This document shows, in pieces, positions 53,728 through 64,000 of a DNA stretch of 64,000 nt (position 1 is its first letter; each line of letters opens with the position of its first letter). The stretch comes from Moringa oleifera (lineage: Eukaryota; Streptophyta; Magnoliopsida; Brassicales; Moringaceae). The stretch is from contig JAJFZO010000191.1 of assembly GCA_021397835.1 (NCBI GenBank), forward strand, positions 749,001 through 813,000, written 5' to 3'. The position numbers and the translations under genes were made by a program. The notes beneath the pieces are model-generated. The model was not told the DNA's origin, searched no databases, and saw nothing but the letters and a program-made list of their open reading frames with translations.

Positions 53728-56700
53728 CTACATGATTGAGTAGCCAGGGCCACCTCCTCCTTCAGGTACGGTCCATTCAATGTTTTGCTTTGGGTCTTTG
53801 ATGTCACATGCCTGCATAACACAGAACCAAAGTTGCCTTCAATTTCACCTCAAGATACATGAGGATAAATTTCATACATGGGAACTGTCAATCTCCGTGC
53901 AATTAGCTTCAAATGTGGAAACAATAAGCAGAAGTGCCAAGCTAAGAAAAGTTTCTTCCAAGATGCTTTAAAGGATTTGGTTTACAATACTCTTGAAGAA
54001 GCTTATGACAGTCAGACTTTCTTATTTTGAAGGATGTATGAAGAGGTTCTCAGTCTCATCAACATGTCAAGGTCTAAATAGAGGCCCGGACAAAGGAAGA
54101 GAACCGAGAAGACCAAAAGTAGGTGAGAGCATGTCAGAACCCTAACTAAATTGGAAAAGATGATCACATGGGTAGGGGTGGTGAAGAGATGACAGCAAAC
54201 CATTTGGAAATAAAGATCTATCATAATTTGTGCAGATTAAAAATTATGATCTTTTACTACATGACTACTTCAGATACAAGTGGGTATCTCACAATGTTAA
54301 GCAATGTGATGAGTATGAACAGGCATGGGTGTGTACATGCCTGTTCAGGGTTCACTTTAATATGAAGGAAATAACTAGGTAAAACAGAAAGAAAATAAAT
54401 ATGCGAGCTAGAGAAGAAGCAGATGCAGGAATAAGATCTATTCTTGGTGAAATACAATTCTAACCACAGGTTTGCAGTGAACATGAAAATTGCTTGTTCT
54501 GAAAAGGATTACTGGGTCAGAATATTACCTTGCAATGTAAACAGTTCTGAGCATTAATCTGCAACTTCAGCTGACCCTTTGCATCCGGGACATACCTGCA
54601 TTTCAAACGAAAATGAAAATGACCTATCAACATTGGTCCACCATATGATATATCCCAAAGCACAAGCCATGACAAGCTGCACATACTCATATACACGTGC
54701 TGGGCAATATCGTGATTCAGGTCCAGCATAGTCTGGTAAGTTCACTAGTTCAGGAATCTTAGGGTCCCTTAAATGAAGATGGGCTGGTTGATCATGTTCA
54801 TGATTTGTGTTGCTCCTAAATAAGCCAAGAAAAATCAGTTTTTGAAAGAAGAAAAGCTTATAAAGATAAAAAGATCATTGCATATGAAATGCGGATCAAG
54901 AAATAAACAAGATCATATCTAAAAAGAGTACAAGAATTATGTAAAGCAAAAGAGTGCTATTATACAGAACCTGTGCAGAGAGGTTGGCACATCAAACGAA
55001 AAAACCCCGTCTGGTTTCGGATATTCAATTGGCGAGTGTAGCCTTGCAAGCTACAACAAGAGCATATAAAAATGAGCATTTCTTTAGCGACAAACTTAGT
55101 CTTGATAACATAAATTGGTCTTATAGTTTCTTCAGTGATGGTGTCCTTACATCTGTTGCTGCATGATCAGGTTTCCCATGCTTCAGCGTAAAGGAGGACC
55201 TTCCTTTCAGAAAGTAGCTGCCAAAGAGAACATAAATTAGCTGCCAAAGTCAAAACGAGGGTTAGCAAAGCCCGGGACAGTGGGATCTTACTGTTCTAAA
55301 GCACTTATAGCCAAGCCAGGAATTAGCCCATAGTCAAATGCCTACAGGAATGAAATATTAAGCTGTAAGGTGACAACAGATTTGAAGTTAAGACACTTCT
55401 TACAAAAGTACATTGATTTGAAGGCTGATGATGCAATAATGCTCAGCAAGGACGTCATAAAATAAGGCACATACTGGGAAACGAGAGGAAGCATGTTTTA
55501 GGAAGTAAAACAGAAAATGATAAATTGAATCACTAACAGGCCTGTAGTTCCGAGCTCTGTGAAGTTCCTTCCACACCCATGAATTCCTTAAACTATTCCA
55601 GTATGTTTCCATATGCAGTCCTTGATGAAGTACACCAAATGTAGCTTCTGCTGCCAGCATTCCTGCAGGAAACTGGTTTAAGTTAATGAAGGCATGTGGA
55701 CAGTATAGAAACCTATAAATCTGCTATCTGAAAAACAAAGGGATTCTACAGGATGCCGTAGAATTTCTGTCTATGATGTTTTAAGGGGCCCCAAAAATGT
55801 CCCCGGTGATGATCAAACTACAAGACTGAGGCCATTTGAAACATAAAGGAAACTCAAGGATGTGATTTAAGGTTATTGGCACTATGGGAAGACAATAAAT
55901 TATCTACATTAACTAGGTTCACTATCAAACACTGAATGTTATTTCTCAAAGACACTACAGAATCATTGTCAGTTCACAATTGAATATACTTTCAAGCCAG
56001 GTCAAGGGTGGGATATCAAGTATGCGATTTAACTAAAGGTCGCGTATTTAACAAACTGCTCACTTTTTTTCTTCAATGGGTTTCAGCTTTGAGGAAACAA
56101 TTGAGGTTTGCTAATACATATGTTCATCTGAATTTTCCTGGATCTAAAGGCGCAATAGTTCATTTCTATTCCCTCAAATGATTCGTACAAGGTGCAACCA
56201 ATGCTATAAACCTCATTGTTTTCTTCGTCAAAGAGATATAATTTACAAGGACTCCTTATTCAGCTTCAATATTCTCTAGTCCAAAAAACTTTGAACTATT
56301 TTATTTTGCAAATTCTACCAGAAATCTCTCCCTGTAATTCAAGATGTTGTTACTTGCATATGTAAAAATATCAGGGTAATAGAATATAAACCAAAATGAT
56401 AAGACTAACATGACTAATACCTGATTTCATTGCAGTATGCGTTCCCTTTATCTTGGGTACATTTACAAAACCAGCAGAGCATCCAATAATTGCTCCTCCA
56501 GGGAAAACTGGATATGGAACAGACTGAAATTTAACTAGCATCATATTCTTAAAATGTGTAACATGTCATAAGCAAGACAATACACATTGAATATTGATAC
56601 AAAACGAAATGCTATATGTAACAGCCAGACATCCAATAATTAATCCTCATGGGAAATGTGGATGTGGAAATCACTAAAAATTAGTTAGCATCATATTGAG

Positions 56701-58712
56701 ATGTGTAACTTGCAATAATAAATAATATAATGATATGCCTGTAACAAGCAATATGAAATGTTATCATATCATAAATCATCCGAAATTCGAACATTTAGGA
56801 AGAACACGGACAATGAGTTCCACTTTGGGTAGCAAAAAATCACAAAACGATTTACTCTTTAGGTACAAGCATGTTTATTCAGAATCCTATTTTCTGCAGA
56901 CTGTGCATGAAAATTGAAAAAACATCCTCCTATTATTCAAGCAACAATGCAAGCAATCCCAGCATCTATACCTGAAGAAACAGAGATGAGACCTACCTGA
57001 AGACCACCCTCATTTAAAGTGCGAGCACCATATTGAAGTACGGTCCCACCATCCAAAAGTGGTCTGATGGCAGGATGACGCTTCAGCTTCTATAGTGGAA
57101 AAAGAGAATGAAAAGATAATAAGCGAGATTTTAATCACACACTTCACAGCAAGATTAAGAATATGGTTTGTTTCTGTTTCTTCTTCTTCTGAAAAAAAAA
57201 AAAAATCAAATATTGTTGTTTCATTGTTATGATTGAAACCTAAGGCCTACTCCAATTCTGACGTCCTCTTCCCATCACTTCAGCTAAAGACAGAAGCAAA
57301 TTGGAAAGTAGAATATACCCGTTCAAAGATAAACTAACCTATTCAGAAAATGTGAAATTGACGTGTTCCATTGATGTCTATGATTACTAATGTCAGAACA
57401 AGAGTCCAATTAATGCAAGCAGAGCAAACCAAAAACTCAGAACAGTGTGTTTACTTTGACAAAAGACCCAGAAATCTACTTTTACCTGGAATTCCTCATA
57501 AGGGTTCAAGAAAGGGTTGTGATAATTCAAAGCAACCACGAGGCCAATTGAAATCTGTATAATACAAAAGAGATAAAATTAAAGGATCCACGTAAAACAA
57601 AATTGTGGCATTTAACAATACACATCAAACATGATGCTTGAACTGTCAACTCAGCATAATTGCTGAACTTCAAGATGATTCATGCTTCAATCTATAGTAA
57701 ACAAGTCACGAATTAACAATCACGAACACAATGACATAGACGATGGCGGCCATGACAAGAGTGATGATGAAGGCAGCTACAATGAGTAATTATGATGGCA
57801 ATTATGACAACAATTATGATAATGTTAGTGCTAAAAACTAATAACTAAACAAAGAACATCCATTTTACCTGTCTATCTTTCATGTGGTATAGAAACGATC
57901 CGCCATATGTCTTGTGATCTAAGGGCCAACCTAGTGTGTGGAGAACTGCACCAGGCATGTGCTTGTCCTTATCTATTTCCCAAACCTGTTCAAATTCAGC
58001 ATGTCAAGAACTGCCAACTAATAACCAGAGGGCAAAAGATTTATTGAAAAAGGAAAAGAACAGGTCCTCTACTTCATCAATTATGTTTTAGATCTATAGC
58101 TAAGAAACCGCTCATTCTTTTGATTTAAAATAATTTTTATAATAACATAAAGCAATTGCCATGACCTTGAAATCAATACAAGTGTAATGAAATATATACA
58201 AAGGACCGAAATCCTTGAAAACATGTCACAAGCTGTCAAAAGTCTTCACCTCTTTAATTCCTAAAGCATACGTTTGATGTTGTGCATGACCCTTCTCTCT
58301 CAGTTTGTACTTCTTTATTATTTTCTGCTTGAAAAAAATTCAAACAACACTTGCCATTAGCATAAAGATTAACCAGTTAATCATCCAAACCTAGAACATA
58401 CAGCAGCTTTTTGCAGCAATAATTTTTATTTCCTGCAAACCTCTGACAATGACCCTCGACATCCTTCAGCTAGAAGCGTTATGCGTCCTACAATTAACAC
58501 CAAACTGTTGTGTTAGTAAACAGAAGCAGAATTGTTTGGCATTAGACCTTAAAAATAGTCATTATTCAGCAAATCTGTATTGTACTCCATCCATTATGCA
58601 ATGTTTTAATAGATGGCCACCTAATTAGCTAATCAAAGGCAGGTGTGAGTAATCTACCGTGTCTCTCAATTCTCAGTGTGACTGTGTATGAATTAGAGAC
58701 GCCGCAAGAGAA

Positions 58713-58752
<40 letters not shown>

Positions 58753-61231
58753 GGGAGGGACCAAGAGGGAGCTACCTTTCAATCCTACACCGTGCTGGAA
58801 ATTTTCCTTCTTATGTCCATCCTTAGCTATTCCCATATCATTTGTTCCAATGCCAATAACTTCGTCGTTTGCATCATACAATATCTGGCAATATAATTTT
58901 TTTCATACAAAAATCAAATAACATGTTGATCAACAAGAGGAAAGTGAAACGTATTACCTCACTGGCTGCAAATCCTGGATATATTTCAACTCCCAATTCT
59001 TCAGCTTTCACTCCCATCCAGCGCACCAACTGACTTAAACTGTTCCATTAAGGCAATAATTTTATGCTCTTATAAATGTATTCATTCTTTATCATAACGG
59101 TCTCATGGCACATTAACAAACAATCTAGAATTTTCTCCTCTCAACCTATCCTTGTTGGTGGCACCTTCATCTTTTATAAATGTATTCATTCTTTATTCTA
59201 TCTTTCCTCATGTTACTACATCACTATCGTAGCATTGTTATTTTGGCTGCACTTATTTGTTGAATGTGTTTTATCCCTGAACACAAGCTTTGAAACAATA
59301 GCAAGTGTTGCAGCTGTTCTATAAAATCCTCCCATCCTCTTATATATGATCATAATACACACAGTGTTCCAGTGGCCCTTTTTTTTCTTTTACTTAAAAC
59401 TCTATTCCCTGAACAAAATCCTCTTCAAAATCCTCCTGTAGATACTTGATCCAAGATACTGATGATAATCAGTTTTAGGAACTTCTAACCATAATTTTCA
59501 CTCTATAAATTGAAAAAAGTTCACGAGACTTTGAGGTCACTCATCACATTTTGTATTCAACATATGAGTGTTTGAGGCATGGTATATACTAGTTCAGCAA
59601 CTACCTTATGACATAGTTTCCCTTGTTATCAAAAGGACATGGAAGTGAAAATGCACGATCCTTTGTAAGAAACCAAAACTGGTCAGAAGTAACAGGGACA
59701 CTGATTGGTGCCTGAAAACAGAATTGGGAAAACAAATTACGACTAAAAAAAGACAGTAACCAATGATTGCTACTAAGAAAATTCTTTCGTTTTCTACCTC
59801 ATTGGATAAAGCATCAATATTTTGTTTTTCTTAGTTTCCAAAACTATATATCGAATTAATGGAGAAAAAAATAGGGCAGGAAACTAAGCATTGTCTCATT
59901 TAGAATTTTAAAGAATTCTAAATGGGCTGTAAAGAGATAGGTAAGTACTTGTCCAGATAATGACATAATGTGATCTCAGTATAACATCCTAATTACGCCA
60001 CATAGAATGTCATTCTCAATCCCAGAAGCATATGACAGGACCAATCTACTTACATTCTAGGGGAATGTCAACATAAAAGGGCCCTTGAAGAAGGTAATTC
60101 TTTTCTCTGTTACCAACACGAGCATCACTGGGAAGAAAGTAAATGCATCCCATTTTGGTGTGATTAATCAAATAATTCTCATATTAACAACCATGATTGT
60201 CAAGATCATATTACAGCAGTAAAGAACATACTTTTTCCTAATTGTAATTAAGAAATGAGATGTTGCAATAAGCAGATTCCAAAAGAAATATGCACCTCTT
60301 CCTGTTTCCATTGAGGGAGAAGTTCATCTAGTGCCCGAGGTTCAAAAACATTCCCAGATAGAATGTGAGCACCTATAACCATTGGCAATAGTTTAGTTAG
60401 TAAGTAGAGATGATTAGAACACAACTGTAGATTCCAGAACTTGGAATAACCAAGAGAGTTAGCATCACTACTTCAATGTACCAACTGCATGCTACTGAAC
60501 CAAAGCCTTCCTGAGCCAGAAAAGATTGTAACACCAACATATGTAACATATCTAGAGACATAACTTCCAATTCACTGATAGTAAACAAACTAATGAAATG
60601 AGCTCATTTCAAATGGTATTCACATAATTTTCCTCAATGCTCAAAATTCCATTGAGTTTAACAAGTAGGGTACAGAAAGCAAGACAATAAAGAAGCGATT
60701 ATATAGCTTAAACAAAAACCAACCAAGTTGATCAAAACAATCAAAAGAAGACATACCAACTTCAGCACCTTTCTCAACAACGCACACTGATAAATCAACA
60801 TTCTTTTCACGGCAGAGTTGCTTCAACCTTATAGCTGCTGATAGACCAGCCGGTCCAGCCCCAACAATCACGACATCGTACTCTATTGAATCCCGGTCCG
60901 GTTCACTGCTGAAACTCCTAGACATCCCACTCCTATTTTCATCGCATGTTCTCAAATGAGCACAGTTGGGCCAATACCCAGATGACAAAAACCAAGCAAA
61001 ACTACTCTGAGACCTTAAAAAGCTGGAATTTCCATTGAGATGGTGAGAATACGAATGCCCATATGGAGTTTGGATTGGATTCGTTGAAGTCGAGGTTTTC
61101 GAAGGATACCCAAAAGGATTAAAGGGATTTGGAGAGAGTGAAGAAATGAGAGGAGCGTAAACTTCATGTTGATGAGTTGAGTTCCTGAAAGAGGTGGTTC
61201 TGGAGGGGATTGTTGAAAGAAATCTATTCAT
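53728..61231 (-). CDS. ETFQO: Electron-transfer flavoprotein:ubiquinone oxidoreductase, mitochondrial
   Basis: Inner-membrane FAD/4Fe-4S enzyme passing electrons from ETF to ubiquinone; in plants it supports branched-chain amino acid, lysine and phytol catabolism during carbon starvation. Eighteen exons, 5' to 3': 61231-60757, 60372-60296, 59711-59605, 59039-58958, 58884-58776, 58487-58441, 58324-58250, 57985-57869, 57554-57486, 57089-56997, 56523-56421, 55662-55538, 55341-55292, 55217-55151, 55050-54971, 54812-54687, 54595-54529, 53811-53728. All phases join, giving 650 residues (Arabidopsis about 633). Residues 1-~110 form a Ser/Asn-rich transit leader. The FAD motif [12 protein letters not shown] is at 120-131, and family blocks include [18 protein letters not shown] and [22 protein letters not shown]. 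The cluster cysteines are Cys595 ([11 protein letters not shown]) and Cys619/622/625 (CLHCKAC), split by the last intron. Exon 16 uses the donor GTATGT within GAGTATGTGC; the next GT would break the frame. Confidence 0.95.
54316..54347. repeat. Perfect 12-bp inverted repeat (stem-loop) in ETFQO intron 17
   Basis: TGAACAGGCATG at 54316-54327 and its exact reverse complement at 54336-54347 flank an 8-base loop, GGTGTGTA. It could form a hairpin in DNA or in the pre-mRNA. Confidence 0.85.
56474..56720 (-). repeat. 150-bp tandem partial duplication of ETFQO exon 11 and its acceptor region
   Basis: The sequence around the 5' part of exon 11 and the adjoining intron (about 56474-56570) recurs at about 56624-56720 with a constant 150-bp offset. 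ATCCAATAAT is at 56481 and 56631; TAGCATCATATT is at 56536 and 56686. The second copy lies in intron 10, upstream of exon 11 in the sense direction. It is diverged and its acceptor CAG is lost, so it is a decayed exon fragment. Confidence 0.8.
58715..58751. repeat. 37-nt poly(G) run (poly(C) in ETFQO sense) in intron 5
   Basis: Thirty-seven G bases on the + strand, starting only 25 bp downstream (in sense) of the exon 5 donor at 58775. The exact length is uncertain for technical reasons. Confidence 0.9.
59070..59196. repeat. 23-bp exact direct repeat in ETFQO intron 3
   Basis: A 23-bp segment beginning TTATAAATGTATTCATTC occurs at 59070-59092 and again at 59174-59196, 104 bp apart. It is longer than a usual target-site duplication and has no recognisable element between the copies. 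Confidence 0.75.
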
Positions 61232-62219
61232 GATGATGAAGATGATAGTTGAGACCCGCTGCGCAAATCTTTTCAGTGTTCAATGAGTTTTGCGTCAGTG
61301 GAAAAGCCGTGGAGGTCTTTACTCGCGATCTTGTTTTATGCTCAATTGCAGATACCAGCCTGAGAGGCACTGAGGTGCCGAGTTTATCACAGTTTGTTCT
61401 GATCCTGAAAGGAGAAATTGGGTTTTCCAGCCCTTTTTAATTGATATGTTTTCTAGCAAGGTGATTATTATTCGATTTTGAGAAGAGAACAGATAAAACT
61501 CTTAAAGTTTTAAATCACTTACTTTATTTTATGGATAAAGATTTAAAAAAATTAAATAATTAAAAACTCAAATTATATTTATCTAAATATTTTAAAATTT
61601 AACTTTAAAATTTAATCAAAAAAATTTTTATTTAAAATCCAAATTAAAAAATTATGTTTATTTAAAATCAAAATTATTTTTAAAACAAAAAATTTGAACT
61701 CATTTATTTTATTTTTACTAAAATTATATTGCAAATAAGAATCTTATTAACAGTAGTTTTACTTCCTTTTAGGAATAGCTCTCTGCCTCTCCTCTGCATC
61801 ACCTGTAAAAATGACTTTCACATGGCTAAAGTTTGGTAAATGGTTTCTCTTGAACATGATTGTTTTTTAAAATAGATTTGACACCAGGGGTAACTCTCCT
61901 CCATTCTAAAGCATCATTCTTCAACAAGATCATGCCTTCCAAGAATGATATTAGTAATGGTTCATTGGCCAATTATTTTTTTATAAAAAAAAAAAAAAGT
62001 GTCATGGGTTAACCTTCACCAATCAGTCATATTTTTAATTCCTTCTCTTTTCTGCGTAATAGTTGATTGGCCAAACTGCTGAAACAAGGCAAAGAGCAGC
62101 AATACTAAGCGGTCCAAGTCTCAGTTTAAACCACACTCACTAATTAGAACTACATAGCCAAGAATAGACAGCTGATTAAATCATCAATACTGAAAGTGAT
62201 TATCAACAATAAGGTGAAC
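61232..62219. other. Spacer between ETFQO and the SSL gene
   Basis: The ETFQO start and the stop of the next gene on the same strand are 988 bp apart. The first ~210 bp have balanced composition and should hold the ETFQO leader and promoter. About 61490-61745 is AT-rich without frames. The remainder to 62219 has ordinary composition and probably contains the 3' UTR of the strictosidine-synthase-like gene. Confidence 0.65.
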
Positions 62220-63826
62220 TTAAGGGTAAGAGAAAGTAGCAATGTGATTGTGAGCCACAGTTCCAATCCACAGCTTCCCCTGTGTCTCTCTAACTTCACT
62301 CACTAACTTCATTACGACACCCTTTTTATCCTCAAGAACTTCAAGAATTTCTCCATCCTCACTGAAGAGAGAGATAACCGTGTACATCCTCATCCCCATC
62401 ATCCTGGCTAGATAGCTCATTCGGATTGGTAGCCTGAAGTAAATGCTCCTGATCCATGGATTGTGGGTAAGAACTTCCTGTGCTGCAGTGCGGCAGCAAT
62501 CTATGGCCACCCAGAATTGGCCTTTTTCGTTTACTCTTACATTGTCGGGAAAACCTGGCAGGTCAGCTACACGTTCAACATTTCCCCTTAGTGGACCCTC
62601 CAGCCAGTATTTCATTAGCCTGTTGCCATGAAAATGGTAAACGCACAATCAATTAGCAGTTGATCCATTATATTTGACACTGGTGGAAAAGGGAGATCGA
62701 TCTTATGCATCCTTCTAGAAGTGGATCAACCAGAACTCAGAGAAAAGAGAGAGAGAGAGAGATTTATTTACCTGCAGTTGGTGGTCTCAGTGAAGAGAAG
62801 GAAGGTTTGATCCTTAGACAACTGTACTCCATTTGGAAAAGCCAAACCATCCAATACAATATGAGTTGTTTTAGTAGGAAAATCATATCTGAGAAGCCTC
62901 CCTGTTGCTTCTCCCTCCAACAATATGAAGAAATGGTTCCTGTAAAACCCAGTTTCTATGAGTACCCCTGTGATTATTTGTTTACATATGTATGTACAAA
63001 TCCAAAACTACAATATTGAAGCTTTGTAGTAAACTTACACCCTATCATATCTTTTGCTAGTGTCAGTGAAAAAGACAGAACCATTCTTATGAATATCGAG
63101 GTCATTGGCAAAGAGTATTGGCTTCTCTTCAACATGTGTGGCCAAAGGTGTGGCAAGTCCTCCTTCAGGCCCAACGGCTAGGAGACCATGATAAGCATCA
63201 GCTATGTATAATTCTCCAGTCTCTTTGTTGAATCTTAGGCCTAAGGGACGACCACAGAATTTCTCATGCTTCCACTGCTTATGGGTTGTTGAGTCTACAC
63301 CTGTAGCGCAGAGCTTCTCTGACCTTTTAAGTCCCATTTCCCATATGATTAGCATATGTAAGTGACATATTAATAACAGGGTATGCTTCTATGAGTTCAA
63401 AGTCATTGATCAAACTCACCAAGTTGGTGTTACGAGTGCAAAGGTCTCCCATCCGATCTCCTTACCCATCCATCTAACAATGCGTCCATCTGCTAATCCT
63501 GTGTAAGGTCCACGCCCTAAACTGTCGAACTCTAATGATTCAGGGCCAAAAACCTCATCAACGAACTCCAATTTCCCATTCCCCAGACGACTTAGGTTGT
63601 CTCTGGGCCAGTTCTGCATAACTTGCTTGTATGGTGCAATTTCATGCTTTACAGGCCTGAATTCATGACCTCCTACAGGACTCATGTTAAAAGGATCCCA
63701 CATAATGAAACCCAAAACCAGAGCAAGGATGATAAATACTGGATGCTGCAGCAAACTATCATCTTTGTGTTGGCTTTTCTTCTCCATGAGAGAATGTTTA
63801 TTCGGAAGGGAAACAGAAAGGAACAC
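62220..63826 (-). CDS. Strictosidine synthase-like (SSL) beta-propeller protein
   Basis: Member of the plant SSL/adipocyte plasma membrane-associated protein-like family, six-bladed beta-propellers of the secretory system or membranes. Function here is unknown, and SSLs generally do not make strictosidine. Four exons (63826-63420, 63323-63039, 62939-62772, 62619-62220) join in phase to 419 residues. A membrane anchor (HPVFIILALVLGFIMWD) spans residues ~28-44. Propeller signatures include FGPESLEFDSLGRGPYTGLADGR read in part, CGRPLGLRFNKETGELYIADAYHGL, FANDLDIHKNGSVFFTDTS, GLAFPNGVQLS, LPGFPDNVRVNEKGQFWVAI and the C-terminal GKLWIGTVAHNHIATFSYP. The start is ambiguous: an in-frame ATG 13 codons later (63787) opens MEKKSQHKDD, which looks more like family starts and gives 406 residues. 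It is tandem with ETFQO but functionally unrelated. Confidence 0.92.
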
Positions 63827-64000
63827 AGGATGACCTTATGGTCAAGACATTTCATATGTCAAGGAATTAAGAGTTAATGTTAAGGATGGAGAATGTGAAA
63901 CATGTAAGGCTTCATTTGTTGTTATGAAGTTGAAGGCATGAAGTTATTGTGATCACTTTAACAGTTGAGAGTAGGTTGTCTATTTGTTGGCCATGTTTCT

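Noticed and set aside
54679..54686. Exon 16 donor at the GTGCAG following GAGTAT in ETFQO
   Set aside because: It would break the frame at the next exon. The donor GTATGT four bases earlier gives GA|G TAT GTC and a continuous protein.
62220..63826. True strictosidine synthase (alkaloid biosynthesis)
   Set aside because: The membrane-anchored N-terminus and the GKLWIG-type C-terminus fit the general SSL family, and I find no evidence for the catalytic glutamate context of genuine strictosidine synthases.

Overview
The window is nuclear DNA from a flowering plant, most likely a core eudicot and perhaps a woody rosid. It carries intron-rich genes with GT-AG introns and strongly AT-rich spacers. 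Its encoded proteins closely resemble plant-only types: a CRT3-type calreticulin, FPA, SKIP16, a group I bZIP and a reticulon-fused 3beta-HSD-like protein. I cannot name the species. All gene models were assembled by eye from open frames, splice sites, phase continuity and family knowledge; no alignment or transcript data were used.

Layout. Six genes lie on the + strand, followed by two on the - strand. (1) Calreticulin-3, 77-6188, with its 5' end outside the window. (2) Mitochondrial-type glyoxalase II, 8118-14013. (3) 3beta-hydroxysteroid dehydrogenase-like/reticulon fusion, 16227-23740. (4) FPA, the RRM/SPOC RNA-binding flowering regulator, 25693-32196. (5) F-box/ApaG protein SKIP16, 39805-44289. 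(6) Group I bZIP factor of the PosF21/RF2a type, 46625-52853. (7) Electron-transfer flavoprotein:ubiquinone oxidoreductase (ETFQO), 53728-61231 on the - strand, reconstructed as 18 exons. (8) Strictosidine-synthase-like beta-propeller protein, 62220-63826 on the - strand.

Spacers. Most intergenic regions hold a very AT-rich block (about 6.6-7.45, 14.9-16.0, 24.0-24.85, 44.85-45.4 and 61.5-61.75 kb). The largest gap, 32.2-39.8 kb, holds no recognisable gene; its one structured item is a possible tRNA-derived SINE near 35.6-35.7 kb. The convergent bZIP/ETFQO pair has the shortest spacer (874 bp).

How the genes relate. They form no operon or pathway: they serve ER folding, methylglyoxal detoxification, ER membrane/sterol-related functions, 3'-end RNA processing, ubiquitin ligation, transcription and mitochondrial catabolism. 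Their order is nevertheless informative. From remembered Arabidopsis locus numbers, the neighbours correspond to two or three separate Arabidopsis segments (At2g43400-43430, At1g06070-06130 and At2g31350-31370). The window therefore looks like a less fractionated ancestral order.

I see no novel multi-gene system. The best leads are local: a decayed partial exon duplication in ETFQO, a four-copy ~180-bp tandem repeat in a SKIP16 intron, a probably catalytically altered dehydrogenase fused to a reticulon, possible intronic polyadenylation in FPA intron 1, and an HDEL signal split by an intron.
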